From NCBI GenBank assembly GCA_938038825.1, contig CALHST010000278.1, positions 1 through 6,953 of the forward strand: DNA of 6,953 nucleotides. Direction: 5' to 3'. Numbering within the stretch: position 1 is the stretch's first letter; each line of letters opens with the position of its first letter. Under the pieces are notes generated by a model that saw nothing but the letters and a program-made list of their open reading frames with translations, did no database searches and had not been told where the DNA came from. This stretch comes from an uncultured Paracoccaceae bacterium. GTDB taxonomy: Bacteria; Pseudomonadota; Alphaproteobacteria; Rhodobacterales; Rhodobacteraceae. A program made the translations under genes and the position numbers. Below are positions 1 through 5,917 of the stretch, piece by piece.

Positions 1-1691
1 GGTGCCGCACCCTCTTGCGCAAGTACAGCGTCCAACCCAATGTCCATCTTTTTGCGGATCCGTTCTGGATCCGCTTCACTCGATGGATCGTCTTCATCGA
101 CAAAAGACAAGGCGCGCGACCATTGGAATTCCGCCTCACGGAAACGGCCAACGGCCCAATACACATCCCCAAGATGATCATTCACAACAGGATCCACAGG
201 CATCAGCTCAACGGCTTTTTCCATATGGCCCACCGCTTCGTCATAGCGCCCAAGGCGGTACAAAACCCACCCAAGACTATCAACAATAAAGCCGGAATTG
301 GGTCGTCCCGCGACCGCTCTTTCAATCATATCCAGCGCTTCATCCAGCTTGATCTGCTTTTCAACCAACGAATAACCCAGATAATTCAAAACTTGCGGCT
401 GTTCCGGCTCTAACACCAACGCTGCGCGGAAGTCAGCTTCGGCTTCTTCCCACAGATCCTGCCGTTCAAAGGAGATGGCACGCGCATAATGCAGGAACCA
501 TTTTCCACGCGTGGATCCGACAGGTGTTTTGGCAAGCGCCTCATCATAAGCAAGAACAGCATCGCTGAATTTCTCTTGCTGGCGAAAAATGTCGCCAAGC
601 GTGGAATGTACGATCGGCAAGTCGCTATGGGTTGCAGACAGCGCCTTTAACACTTCCACAGCCGCATCCAGTTTGTCCAAGGCGCGAAGCGCTCCAGCGC
701 GACCAAGTTCCGCCGCATGATAATCCACGTGATCGCGCGGCATCATGGCATAGGCGTCAATCGCCAGTTCACTTTGCCCCAGGTCGTCCAACAAGCCAGC
801 GGCCAAAAGCAAAGCGTCCGAATGATCAGGTCGCAGCGCCAACGAAACACGCGCATAAAGCAAAGTATAATCCGGCTGCGCTTCATTGGTAAGTGCCGCT
901 GCGATAGAGTAATACACCTCTGCCAAACCTTCTTGCGGACTGCGCACATGCGTAAATGGCACGGTATCACCAGCAGATAATTTCTCTCTCAATGCTGCAA
1001 TTCCGGGATCTGTCGCTCTGCCGAACGCAGCCGTCAAGCTGGATGATGCCTCCTCATTGCGTCCCAGTTGTGACAGAATTTCAGCCCGCGCCATGGCACC
1101 ACGCCGGGTCATTTGCACAACCCCTTCGCTGTCATCTGCAAAGATCGCTTCGGCGTCTTCAAAGCGTCCGCTCAGGGCTAAGGCCAAGGCCTTATGATAT
1201 AAGGAAAACCCCTTCAGGCCATTTTGTTCGGACATTGCATCAAACGCAGCCAGAGCCCCATCGATGTCATCATTGCCCAAGCGCGCCCACGCGCCAACCA
1301 AACCATCCACCAACGGTCCGATACCACGGCCTTCAGAATTTGAACGTTCGACAATGTCCGCGAACTTCCCCTGACGCGCTAGGTCCGTTGTGACGGTCAT
1401 CTGTGCCACTTGGCTTTGCAAGCCAAGCACGTCCATTTGTTGCGCAACCGGAACCGCGCGGGAAAACTGCCCTTGCATCAATTGCGACAGTGTCAGAGCC
1501 TCCATCAGCTCTGCATTGTCGGTTTCTTGCGCCAACGCGCGCGTATAATAACGTGCGGCAGCCGTGTAGTCGTGTCGCTCTTCGGCCTGCCGGGCAGCAA
1601 GATAAGACCCAGAAAGACTGTCTGCGATTGCGATCGGCGCAACGACGGCCGCCGCTGTGGACAGCAATAATGCGCGCATAAAATTGGTCAT
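1..1691 (-). CDS. Secreted tetratricopeptide-repeat protein, 3' end outside the window
   Basis: The frame read down from the ATG at 1691 stays open for 563 codons to the left edge; I checked it codon by codon and found no stop. Residues 1-23 form a Sec signal peptide (hydrophobic run from A7, likely cleavage after AIA at 23), so the protein should be periplasmic. The rest is helical TPR sequence: an N-terminal repeat at about 26-60, one at about 362-395, and three well-formed consecutive repeats at about 433-467, 468-503 (DSLGWVLYRLGRYDEA) and 504-535 (NDHLGDVYWAVGRFREAE). TPRs are protein-binding scaffolds; no catalytic motif is visible and the partner is unknown. The start is supported by AAGGA six bases before the ATG. 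The visible end resembles the C terminus of roseobacter homologues, so probably only a few residues are missing. From memory of such genomes, ispE often follows this gene; that cannot be seen here. Confidence 0.88.
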   Translation of the reverse strand, partial: MTNFMRALLLSTAAAVVAPIAIADSLSGSYLAARQAEERHDYTAAARYYTRALAQETDNAELMEALTLSQLMQGQFSRAVPVAQQMDVLGLQSQVAQMTVTTDLARQGKFADIVERSNSEGRGIGPLVDGLVGAWARLGNDDIDGALAAFDAMSEQNGLKGFSLYHKALALALSGRFEDAEAIFADDSEGVVQMTRRGAMARAEILSQLGRNEEASSSLTAAFGRATDPGIAALREKLSAGDTVPFTHVRSPQEGLAEVYYSIAAALTNEAQPDYTLLYARVSLALRPDHSDALLLAAGLLDDLGQSELAIDAYAMMPRDHVDYHAAELGRAGALRALDKLDAAVEVLKALSATHSDLPIVHSTLGDIFRQQEKFSDAVLAYDEALAKTPVGSTRGKWFLHYARAISFERQDLWEEAEADFRAALVLEPEQPQVLNYLGYSLVEKQIKLDEALDMIERAVAGRPNSGFIVDSLGWVLYRLGRYDEAVGHMEKAVELMPVDPVVNDHLGDVYWAVGRFREAEFQWSRALSFVDEDDPSSEADPERIRKKMDIGLDAVLAQEGAA

Positions 1692-1697
1692 AGACAG

Positions 1698-1702
1698 TCC
1701 TT
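1698..1702 (-). promoter_or_regulatory. Ribosome binding site of the TPR gene
   Basis: The minus strand reads AAGGA and then six bases (CTGTCT) before the ATG at 1691. This fixes the start at the first methionine of the signal peptide rather than at M5. Confidence 0.7.
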
Positions 1703-1819
1703 AAGAAATTCTTGTCCGCGGAAGGTAGCAGGTTCGCAAAACTGCGCAATGAAAAGGCTGTGAACGGACCGTTTCCACCTACCCTGACGCGAATTTTTAA
1801 GCAATCAACCTGCGTGCCT

Positions 1820-1840
1820 GTTGTTTTTCGCGAAAGCAAC
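1820..1840. repeat. Imperfect palindrome in the TPR gene leader
   Basis: The core TTTCGCGAAA (1826-1835) is a perfect 10-base palindrome. GTTG (1820-1823) and CAAC (1837-1840) flank it as further complementary arms, slightly offset. It lies about 130 bases upstream of the TPR start. It has no real loop and no following T-run, so a protein-binding site fits better than a terminator. The binding protein is not identifiable. Confidence 0.4.
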
Positions 1841-1860
1841 CCGGGCGATCAGTTTAGGCC

Positions 1861-1890
1861 AAGATACCATCCTCAGAAGATTAAGGACAA
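1861..1890 (-). promoter_or_regulatory. Possible sigma-70 promoter for the TPR gene
   Basis: On the minus strand TTGTCC (1890-1885) is followed after 18 bases by TATCTT (1866-1861), four of six consensus matches in each box. It lies downstream of the ETF-QO terminator and would leave a leader of about 160 bases containing the 1820-1840 palindrome. The match is modest and could be chance. Confidence 0.25.
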
Positions 1891-2007
1891 GCGGCACTGC
1901 TTTTAATAACCGCAAGTCCCAATGTGTTGGCTATTGACCTACCGGTGTGACGAAAAAACTTCGCAACTGGTTGAACGCCAAATGCATTCAACAACCATTA
2001 ACCGACT

Positions 2008-2026
2008 CGCCTTAGGGTGGAAGGCG
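2008..2026. repeat. Small inverted repeat CGCCTT-N7-AAGGCG
   Basis: A perfect 6-bp inverted repeat with a 7-base loop lies 25 bases beyond the ETF-QO terminator. Neither strand has a T-run after it. It could be a secondary hairpin or a protein site; no function can be assigned. Confidence 0.35.
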
Positions 2027-2050
2027 GTAGGGAGAGGGACGCGCTTTGTT

Positions 2051-2084
2051 AAAAAACAACGGCCAAGATTCACCCAAGCCGTTG
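2051..2084 (-). terminator. Rho-independent terminator of the ETF-QO gene
   Basis: Read on the minus strand, CAACGGC (2084-2078) pairs perfectly with GCCGTTG (2063-2057) across a 14-base loop, and six T (2056-2051) follow immediately. It begins 53 bases after the ETF-QO stop codon. The stem is short and the loop fairly large, so termination may be incomplete, but the arrangement is canonical. Confidence 0.75.
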
Positions 2085-2137
2085 CTTTCACGTCATAAAT
2101 ATCACGGCTCAACCTGCGGATCGCCCCGTGGCCACCT

Positions 2138-3787
2138 TTACATATTCGGGTAATTTGGCCCGTCGCCCCCTTGCGGAGTGACCCACGTGATATTTTGGCT
2201 TGGATCTTTGATGTCGCATGTTTTGCAATGCACACAGTTCTGGAAATTGATGACAAAGCGTGGATCTTGGTCCGCTTCCTCAACAATTTCGTATACCCCA
2301 GCTGGGCAATAGCGTTGCGCAGGTTCTGCATATTGCGGCAGGTTCACCTTCACCGGCGTGTCTGCATTCGTCAGGCGAAGATGCGCGGGCTGGCTTTCTT
2401 CATGATTAGTCATTGAAAAACTGACGTTGGTCAGGCGATCAAAGCTAAGAGTGCCATCTGGCTTTGGATAGTCCATTGGCGCATGTTTGCTGGCTGGCTC
2501 TGTCGATTGTGCATCGTTTTTGCCATGGCTCAAAGTTCCAAACAGGGAAAAGCCCAGCGTGTTGGTCCACATGTCAAAACCACCGCCGATCAACGATGCC
2601 AGCAGTCCACGCTTTGACCAAAGTGGTTTCACATTGCGCACTTTCTTAAGGTCCGCAGCAATCGGTCCGGAACGCACCAGCGCTTCATATCCGTTGATCA
2701 GATCGCCAGACCGGCCCTCTGCCATAGCGACAACTGCCGCCTCGGCGGCATGAATGCCGGACCACATCGCGTTGTGGTTACCCTTGATACGCGGCACGTT
2801 GACCATACCCGCAGAACACCCCAGAAGTGCACCACCCGGGAATTCCAGCTTCGGCATGGATTGCCATCCGCCTTCGGTAATTGCCCGTGCGCCGTAAGCC
2901 ACACGTTTCCCGCCTTTCAGCAAGTCTGCCACCATTGGGTGATGCTTGAACCGTTGGAATTCCATGTACGGGAACAAATGCGGGTTTTTGTAGTTCAGAT
3001 GCACAACAAAACCGACATAGACCTGATTGTTATCAAGATGGTAAATGAAGGATCCGCCGCCCGCGTTTCCACCCAAAGGCCAGCCCATCGTGTGCGTAAC
3101 CGAACCCTCTTTGTGTTTGGCGGGATCAATTTCCCAAATCTCTTTCATCCCCAAGCCGTATTTCTGCGGCTCTGAGTCTTTGGCAAGGTCGTATTTCGCG
3201 ATCACCTGCTTTGACAACGATCCCCGCACCCCTTCTGACAGGAACACGTATTTGCCGTGCAGCTCCATACCCGGCTCATAGCCGTCGCCCGGCTTACCAT
3301 CCGCGCCAAGACCAAACTCGCCGGCAACAACACCTTTGACTTCACCTGCGTCACCAAACACAAGCTCGGAACAGGCCATGCCCGGGAAAATCTCGACACC
3401 AAGCTCTTCTGCCTGCTCGGCCATCCAGCGGCATACATTGCCCATCGACACAATATAGTTGCCGTGGTTGTTCATCAACGGCGGCATTGGAAAATTCGGG
3501 ATCCGCAGCTGCCCTGCTTCGCCAAGCATATAAAACTTGTCATCCGTGACTGGCGTGTTCAAAGGCGCGCCCTTGTCTTTCCAATCCGGGATCAAGCTGT
3601 CCAACGCCGTTGGGTCCAAAACAGCACCGGACAAAATATGCGCCCCAACTTCGGACCCTTTTTCAAGAACCACAACGTTTAAATCTGCATCAATTTGCTT
3701 AAGCCGGATCGCGGCAGATAAGCCAGCGGGCCCTGCTCCAACGATTACGACATCATATTCCATCGCTTCGCGTTCAATCTCTGCCAT
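2138..3787 (-). CDS. Electron-transfer flavoprotein:ubiquinone oxidoreductase (ETF-QO)
   Basis: This enzyme takes electrons from reduced electron-transfer flavoprotein, which collects them from acyl-CoA and amino-acid/choline-derivative dehydrogenases, and passes them to ubiquinone at the membrane. The 549-aa product has the FAD Rossmann motif GAGPAG (17-22). The segment GWPLGGNAGGGSFIYH (235-250) and the flavin/quinone segment around GCSAGMVNVPRIKGNHNAMW (323-342) are typical of the family. The C-terminal ferredoxin-like domain carries C494, C518, C521 and C524, the spacing expected for the single 4Fe-4S cluster. A longer frame begins at 3835, but the start at 3787 is preferred because GGGAG lies six bases before it and MAEIEREAMEYD is the family-like N terminus. 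Its partner genes etfA and etfB are not in the window. The gene is followed by its own terminator and appears monocistronic. Often named etfD or etf-QO; I leave the symbol blank because usage varies. Confidence 0.97.
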   Translation of the reverse strand: MAEIEREAMEYDVVIVGAGPAGLSAAIRLKQIDADLNVVVLEKGSEVGAHILSGAVLDPTALDSLIPDWKDKGAPLNTPVTDDKFYMLGEAGQLRIPNFPMPPLMNNHGNYIVSMGNVCRWMAEQAEELGVEIFPGMACSELVFGDAGEVKGVVAGEFGLGADGKPGDGYEPGMELHGKYVFLSEGVRGSLSKQVIAKYDLAKDSEPQKYGLGMKEIWEIDPAKHKEGSVTHTMGWPLGGNAGGGSFIYHLDNNQVYVGFVVHLNYKNPHLFPYMEFQRFKHHPMVADLLKGGKRVAYGARAITEGGWQSMPKLEFPGGALLGCSAGMVNVPRIKGNHNAMWSGIHAAEAAVVAMAEGRSGDLINGYEALVRSGPIAADLKKVRNVKPLWSKRGLLASLIGGGFDMWTNTLGFSLFGTLSHGKNDAQSTEPASKHAPMDYPKPDGTLSFDRLTNVSFSMTNHEESQPAHLRLTNADTPVKVNLPQYAEPAQRYCPAGVYEIVEEADQDPRFVINFQNCVHCKTCDIKDPSQNITWVTPQGGDGPNYPNM

Positions 3788-3793
3788 CGTTGG

Positions 3794-3800
3794 CTCCCTT
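3794..3800 (-). promoter_or_regulatory. Ribosome binding site that decides the ETF-QO start
   Basis: AAGGGAG on the minus strand lies six bases before the ATG at 3787. The upstream in-frame start at 3835 would place this purine-rich site inside the coding sequence and add 16 residues not expected in the family. Confidence 0.8.
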
Positions 3801-3870
3801 CTTGGCTTTTGCGCAGCGTCATAACACAGCCACACGCAACAATCGTTCGTATCCCGCTATCGTACAGCGC

Positions 3871-3899
3871 CACATATTTCAATCAGCACATAACGTCAC
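3871..3899 (-). promoter_or_regulatory. Possible ETF-QO promoter
   Basis: On the minus strand GTGACG (3899-3894), a 17-base spacer and TATGTG (3876-3871) give four and three matches to the sigma-70 boxes. The position, about 85 bases before the start codon, is reasonable, but the match is weak. Confidence 0.2.
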
Positions 3900-4004
3900 A
3901 TGCTGCGACTGCACAAATCGTGACTGTTTGTTACGCAGGAACCTGTGAACCACCCACGCAAAATTCAGCAGCAAGAATTTAGGGTAAATCGAAACAATTG
4001 TCTG

Positions 4005-4056
4005 AAAATACAAATAAAAATTCCCTAAAATTCTAATAAAATCCTGAATCTTAAAA
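4005..4056. promoter_or_regulatory. Phased A-tracts, probable intrinsically bent DNA
   Basis: Runs of four to five A start at 4005, 4016, 4027, 4038 and 4053. The first four are 11 bp apart, close to one helical turn. Positions 4015-4047 can be read as three imperfect 11-bp tandem units, each beginning TAAAA. Phased A-tracts of this kind bend DNA and, upstream of a promoter, can act as UP-like elements or nucleoid-protein sites. The function here is inferred. Confidence 0.5.
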
Positions 4057-4065
4057 CTTGTTTAA
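4051..4065. promoter_or_regulatory. CtrA-type binding motif TTAA-N7-TTAA
   Basis: TTAA (4051-4054), seven bases (AACTTGT) and TTAA (4062-4065) match exactly the full binding motif of the alphaproteobacterial response regulator CtrA. The motif centre is about 74 bases before the lipoprotein ATG, a normal place for an activator or repressor. The surrounding sequence is AT-rich, which raises the chance of a random match. A weak promoter (TTGTTT at 4058, ATTAAT at 4080, 16-base spacer) would overlap it. Confidence 0.45.
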
Positions 4066-4131
4066 AGTCTTTGCAGTCCATTAATCTTGGCTTGGGTGTG
4101 GAAGATTTTTGTAAGGTATGGGGTGACTGTC

Positions 4132-4839
4132 ATGGATTTATCCAATTCTACACGCGCGTGCATTTGGGTGGCCGTTTCTGTATTGGCGGCGTGTGGGACA
4201 CCAATTGATGCGCCAATAACTGGAACCCCTGGTCCAGACAGTCCGGGAACACAGGCAACAATCCAGGCCGCTGGCAGCAAGCAAGCCCCGTTGTCTGCAA
4301 ATCTTAACGTGCGATCCCTGCAAGAGGGTTCGCTGCGTTTGCACGAAGAAATTGTAGACCCAGACCCACATCTTCCTAACCGAACAACCACAGCGCTGGT
4401 CCAATATGCCGCGGGATTGGACACAGACGCTGTTGCCGCCGTCGCTTCAGCGGGTGTGGCGCAAAGCGATTTAGGCGCGGCTGTGGTTGGTGGCACCGCG
4501 CAATACCGTGCGCGTTATAATTATGTCCTATTGAATGATGTTGCCGTGGATGGTGGCCGCATCACCGCCAATGCAATTCGCCCATCCGGGGACCAAACCA
4601 TCTTCTTGGATGCTGATTTTAACACCGGGACTTTGACGGGGTCTACCTTTGATCTTGCGGTCCATGGGACTGTGTCTGGACAATCCGTTGGTGGATCTGT
4701 GATCGTCACCCCGCAGATCGGAGTAACGGCCAATGGCACGCTAAACGGTCAGATTGGCACGGATGGCGTCGCAGCCGTGTTTGTTGGAAAAGATGACACC
4801 TCTGTGGTCGCAGGTGGTCTGGTTGGCGTTCGAAACTAA
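4132..4839 (+). CDS. TbpB-like beta-barrel surface lipoprotein, putative
   Basis: The 235-aa product begins with a lipoprotein signal peptide: hydrophobic residues 9-20 and the lipobox LAAC, with C21 as the lipidated residue. The next 40 or so residues are rich in Pro, Gly, Thr and Ala, a typical disordered tether. The C-terminal part (about 125-235) is glycine-rich alternating beta sequence: ADFNTGTLTG (161-170), GTLNGQIG (202-209) and a closing VAGGLVG (226-232). This pattern resembles the eight-stranded beta-barrel of transferrin-binding-protein-B-like lipoproteins. Such domains bind iron- or haem-carrying proteins in pathogens, but in marine bacteria the ligand is unknown. No TonB receptor or Slam exporter gene lies nearby. 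The ATG at 4132 is preferred because GGGG lies seven bases before it and it gives a compact signal peptide; GTG at 4123, with AAGG six bases upstream, is possible and would add only three residues. Confidence 0.8.
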   Translation: MDLSNSTRACIWVAVSVLAACGTPIDAPITGTPGPDSPGTQATIQAAGSKQAPLSANLNVRSLQEGSLRLHEEIVDPDPHLPNRTTTALVQYAAGLDTDAVAAVASAGVAQSDLGAAVVGGTAQYRARYNYVLLNDVAVDGGRITANAIRPSGDQTIFLDADFNTGTLTGSTFDLAVHGTVSGQSVGGSVIVTPQIGVTANGTLNGQIGTDGVAAVFVGKDDTSVVAGGLVGVRN

Positions 4840-4860
4840 TCCCACGTCGACAAAGTGGGA
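4840..4860. terminator. Hairpin between convergent genes, possible bidirectional terminator
   Basis: TCCCAC (4840-4845) pairs with GTGGGA (4855-4860) over a 9-base loop. It sits directly after the lipoprotein stop and 17 bases from the end of the convergent SoxR gene, where a shared terminator would be expected. There is no T-run on the plus strand and only a scattered one on the minus strand, so it is a weak candidate. Confidence 0.35.
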
Positions 4861-4877
4861 ACAGATCGCTGACAGAA

Positions 4878-5363
4878 CTAGGTGTCGTCTGATCGCGTGA
4901 CGGCATCAATCTGTGAAGACGTGTCACCCATCAGATATCGCGGACCCTTGCCACGCACTGCGGCTTTGTCCCCGGCGTTGTACAATGCGCAGACATCAAG
5001 GCTTAGACATCCGCAACCGATACACCCATCCAGCGTGTCGCGCATTTTCGTAAGTGTATCGATCCGCGCATTCAGCTCTGTTCGGAATGCAGCAGACACG
5101 CGTGCCCAATCGGCTTTGCCCGGTGCACGGGTCTTGGGCAGCTTGGCCAGTTCTGCGCCAATCTGATCCAAAGACACCCCGAACTGCCGCGCCACCATGA
5201 TAAAGCTCAGTCGCCGAATATCAGCACGTTGAAAACGCCGTTGGCCGCCCCCGTTTCGCCAAGGATGAATCAGCCCTTGTGTTTCATAGTACCGGATCGC
5301 CGAAACGGCCAATCCCGTCCGATCTGCAAGAGCACCTATGCTTAACCCCCCGGAATCACGCAT
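4878..5363 (-). CDS. soxR: SoxR, redox-sensing MerR-family transcription activator
   Basis: SoxR is a cytoplasmic dimer that binds promoter DNA at all times and activates transcription when its 2Fe-2S clusters are oxidised by superoxide-generating or redox-cycling compounds. The 161-aa product has the MerR winged helix at the N terminus (LSIGALADRTGLAVSAIRYY at 7-26, then GGGQRRFQRADIRRL at 38-52), a dimerisation helix at about 85-112, and the diagnostic cluster site C114-X2-C117-X-C119-X5-C125. It is close in length to the 154-aa E. coli protein. The start is supported by AAGG eight bases upstream. The gene is divergent from a VOC-fold gene and the gap holds a SoxR-type promoter for that gene, so the VOC protein is the likely target. 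Outside enteric bacteria SoxR generally controls small sets of genes for handling redox-active metabolites rather than soxS, which is absent here. Confidence 0.95.
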   Translation of the reverse strand: MRDSGGLSIGALADRTGLAVSAIRYYETQGLIHPWRNGGGQRRFQRADIRRLSFIMVARQFGVSLDQIGAELAKLPKTRAPGKADWARVSAAFRTELNARIDTLTKMRDTLDGCIGCGCLSLDVCALYNAGDKAAVRGKGPRYLMGDTSSQIDAVTRSDDT

Positions 5364-5373
5364 GTCTTATACC

Positions 5374-5404
5374 TTGACCTAAAGTTAGGTTTAGAAATTA
5401 CATT
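5374..5404 (+). promoter_or_regulatory. SoxR-regulated promoter of the VOC gene
   Basis: A -35 box TTGACC (5374-5379) and a -10 box TACATT (5399-5404) are separated by 19 bp, the long spacer typical of MerR-family targets. In the spacer, CTAAA (5379-5383) and TTTAG (5390-5394) form a perfect dyad. The 18-mer CCTAAAGTTAGGTTTAGA (5378-5395) agrees with the E. coli soxS operator CCTCAAGTTAACTTGAGG at 13 of 18 positions. It overlaps the soxR ribosome site on the other strand, so SoxR binding may also repress soxR. Confidence 0.8.
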
Positions 5405-5420
5405 GGACGCATCAGAAAGA

Positions 5421-5426
5421 AAAGGA
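5421..5426 (+). promoter_or_regulatory. Ribosome binding site that decides the VOC start
   Basis: AAAGGA lies eight bases before the ATG at 5435. The alternative ATG at 5426 overlaps this site and has no usable ribosome site at a proper distance, so the shorter form is favoured. Confidence 0.65.
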
Positions 5427-5434
5427 TGAATTTC

Positions 5435-5815
5435 ATGATTGCGCATTTGGAACATGTGAACGTCACTGTAAAAGACCCTGATGCCACGGCAGATTGGATG
5501 TGTCGTCTGTTTGGGTGGCATGTCCGCTGGAGCGGGGCAGGAATGACAACAGGTCGCACAGTGCATGTGGGCACCGACACCCATTACATCGCGTTGTTCA
5601 CCTATGGCGACGCGACCGAGGCCAAATCAGAAAGCTATCGGACCCTGAATGGTCTTAACCACATCGCGATCACTGTGGAAAATCTGGATGAGATGGAAAA
5701 ACAGGTAAAAGCCGAAGGGTTCGAAACCGGTGAGCATTACGACTATGAACCCGGGCGCAGGTTCTATTTTCACGACCGTGATGGCATTGAATTCGAAGTG
5801 GTCAGCTATGTGTGA
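5435..5815 (+). CDS. VOC-family (glyoxalase/bleomycin-resistance fold) protein
   Basis: The 126-aa product has two beta-alpha-beta-beta-beta halves, the vicinal-oxygen-chelate fold. The first half opens with HLEHVNVTVKD (4-14) and the second with LNHIAITVENLDE (74-86) and ends with FHDRDGIEFEVVSYV. Likely metal ligands by position are H7, H76 and E121, so a metal-dependent activity is possible. Proteins of this size act as glyoxalases, extradiol dioxygenases, epimerases, thiol transferases or drug-binding resistance proteins; the sequence alone does not say which. Its divergence from soxR, with a SoxR-type promoter, points to a role in detoxifying or sequestering redox-cycling quinones, antibiotics or electrophiles; this is inference. 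An in-frame start at 5426 would add three residues. There is no clear terminator behind it. Confidence 0.88.
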   Translation: MIAHLEHVNVTVKDPDATADWMCRLFGWHVRWSGAGMTTGRTVHVGTDTHYIALFTYGDATEAKSESYRTLNGLNHIAITVENLDEMEKQVKAEGFETGEHYDYEPGRRFYFHDRDGIEFEVVSYV

Positions 5816-5840
5816 CACAGAACACAGGCAATGATAACAT

Positions 5841-5859
5841 CCTAAGGTTAGCTTTTTTG
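5841..5859 (+). repeat. Partial copy of the SoxR-box sequence downstream of the VOC gene
   Basis: CCTAAGGTTAGCTTTTTT (5841-5858) matches the SoxR box at 5378-5395 in 13 of 18 positions, including CCTAA and GTTAG in the same spacing. It lacks the TTTAG arm and has no -35 or -10 boxes at the right distances. It could be a decayed or chance copy. Its T6 run follows only a very weak hairpin. Confidence 0.25.
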
Positions 5860-5868
5860 CAACCATTT

Positions 5869-5893
5869 GGGGGCGAGTCCGAACCTCGCCCCC
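5869..5893 (+). other. Strong GC hairpin ahead of the small lipoprotein gene
   Basis: GGGGGCGAG (5869-5877) pairs perfectly with CTCGCCCCC (5885-5893) across a 7-base loop, a 9-bp stem of almost all GC. No T-run follows, so it is not a standard intrinsic terminator. It ends 24 bases before the lipoprotein ATG and 12 before its ribosome site. It could reduce read-through from the VOC gene, protect an mRNA end or modulate translation. Confidence 0.5.
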
Positions 5894-5917
5894 CGAAAAC
5901 CAATTGAAAGGATCGTT

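Larger units (their letters stand above)
1692..2137. other. Intergenic region between the TPR gene and ETF-QO
   Basis: This 446-base gap has no convincing gene: the reading frames in it are short, have no ribosome site and do not look like protein. It holds the ETF-QO terminator (2051-2084), an imperfect palindrome (1820-1840), a small inverted repeat CGCCTT-N7-AAGGCG (2008-2026) and a weak candidate promoter for the TPR gene. The length, for two genes on the same strand with a terminator between them, suggests separate transcription. Confidence 0.6.
3788..4131. other. Divergent intergenic region between ETF-QO and the lipoprotein gene
   Basis: This 344-base region contains no gene. The left half (to about 3955) is of ordinary composition and should hold the ETF-QO promoter; it includes a small palindrome CAGGAACCTG (3936-3945). 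The right half (about 3960-4070) is strikingly AT-rich and holds phased A-tracts and a CtrA-type box, both listed separately. Confidence 0.6.

Noticed and set aside
2..1681. Several plus-strand reading frames across 2-1681
   Set aside because: They are antisense shadows of the TPR gene, which is open through the whole interval and has clear repeats.
1333..1839. 168-codon minus-strand reading frame overlapping the 5' end of the TPR gene
   Set aside because: It is a different frame of the same strand; the frame starting at 1691 has a ribosome site, a signal peptide and TPR sequence, while this one is basic and low in recognisable structure.
1712..1906. 64-codon plus-strand frame in the TPR/ETF-QO gap
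   Set aside because: No ribosome site and no protein-like composition; it crosses the TPR gene's likely leader and promoter region.
3788..3835. N-terminal extension of ETF-QO to the ATG at 3835
   Set aside because: The added 16 residues are unlike the family and a strong ribosome site lies just before the internal ATG at 3787.
4087..4131. TTG start at 4087 for the TbpB-like lipoprotein
   Set aside because: It would put 15 extra residues, including charged ones, before the lipoprotein signal peptide and has no ribosome site; ATG 4132 gives a normal signal.
5841..5860. Intrinsic terminator for the VOC gene ending in T6 (5853-5858)
   Set aside because: The only complementary bases before the T-run are a CTAA/TTAG stem with a two-base loop, too weak to count.
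5867..5917. TTG start at 5867 for the small lipoprotein
   Set aside because: The extension would translate through the GC hairpin and bury the signal peptide; ATG 5918 has AAAGGA at the right distance.
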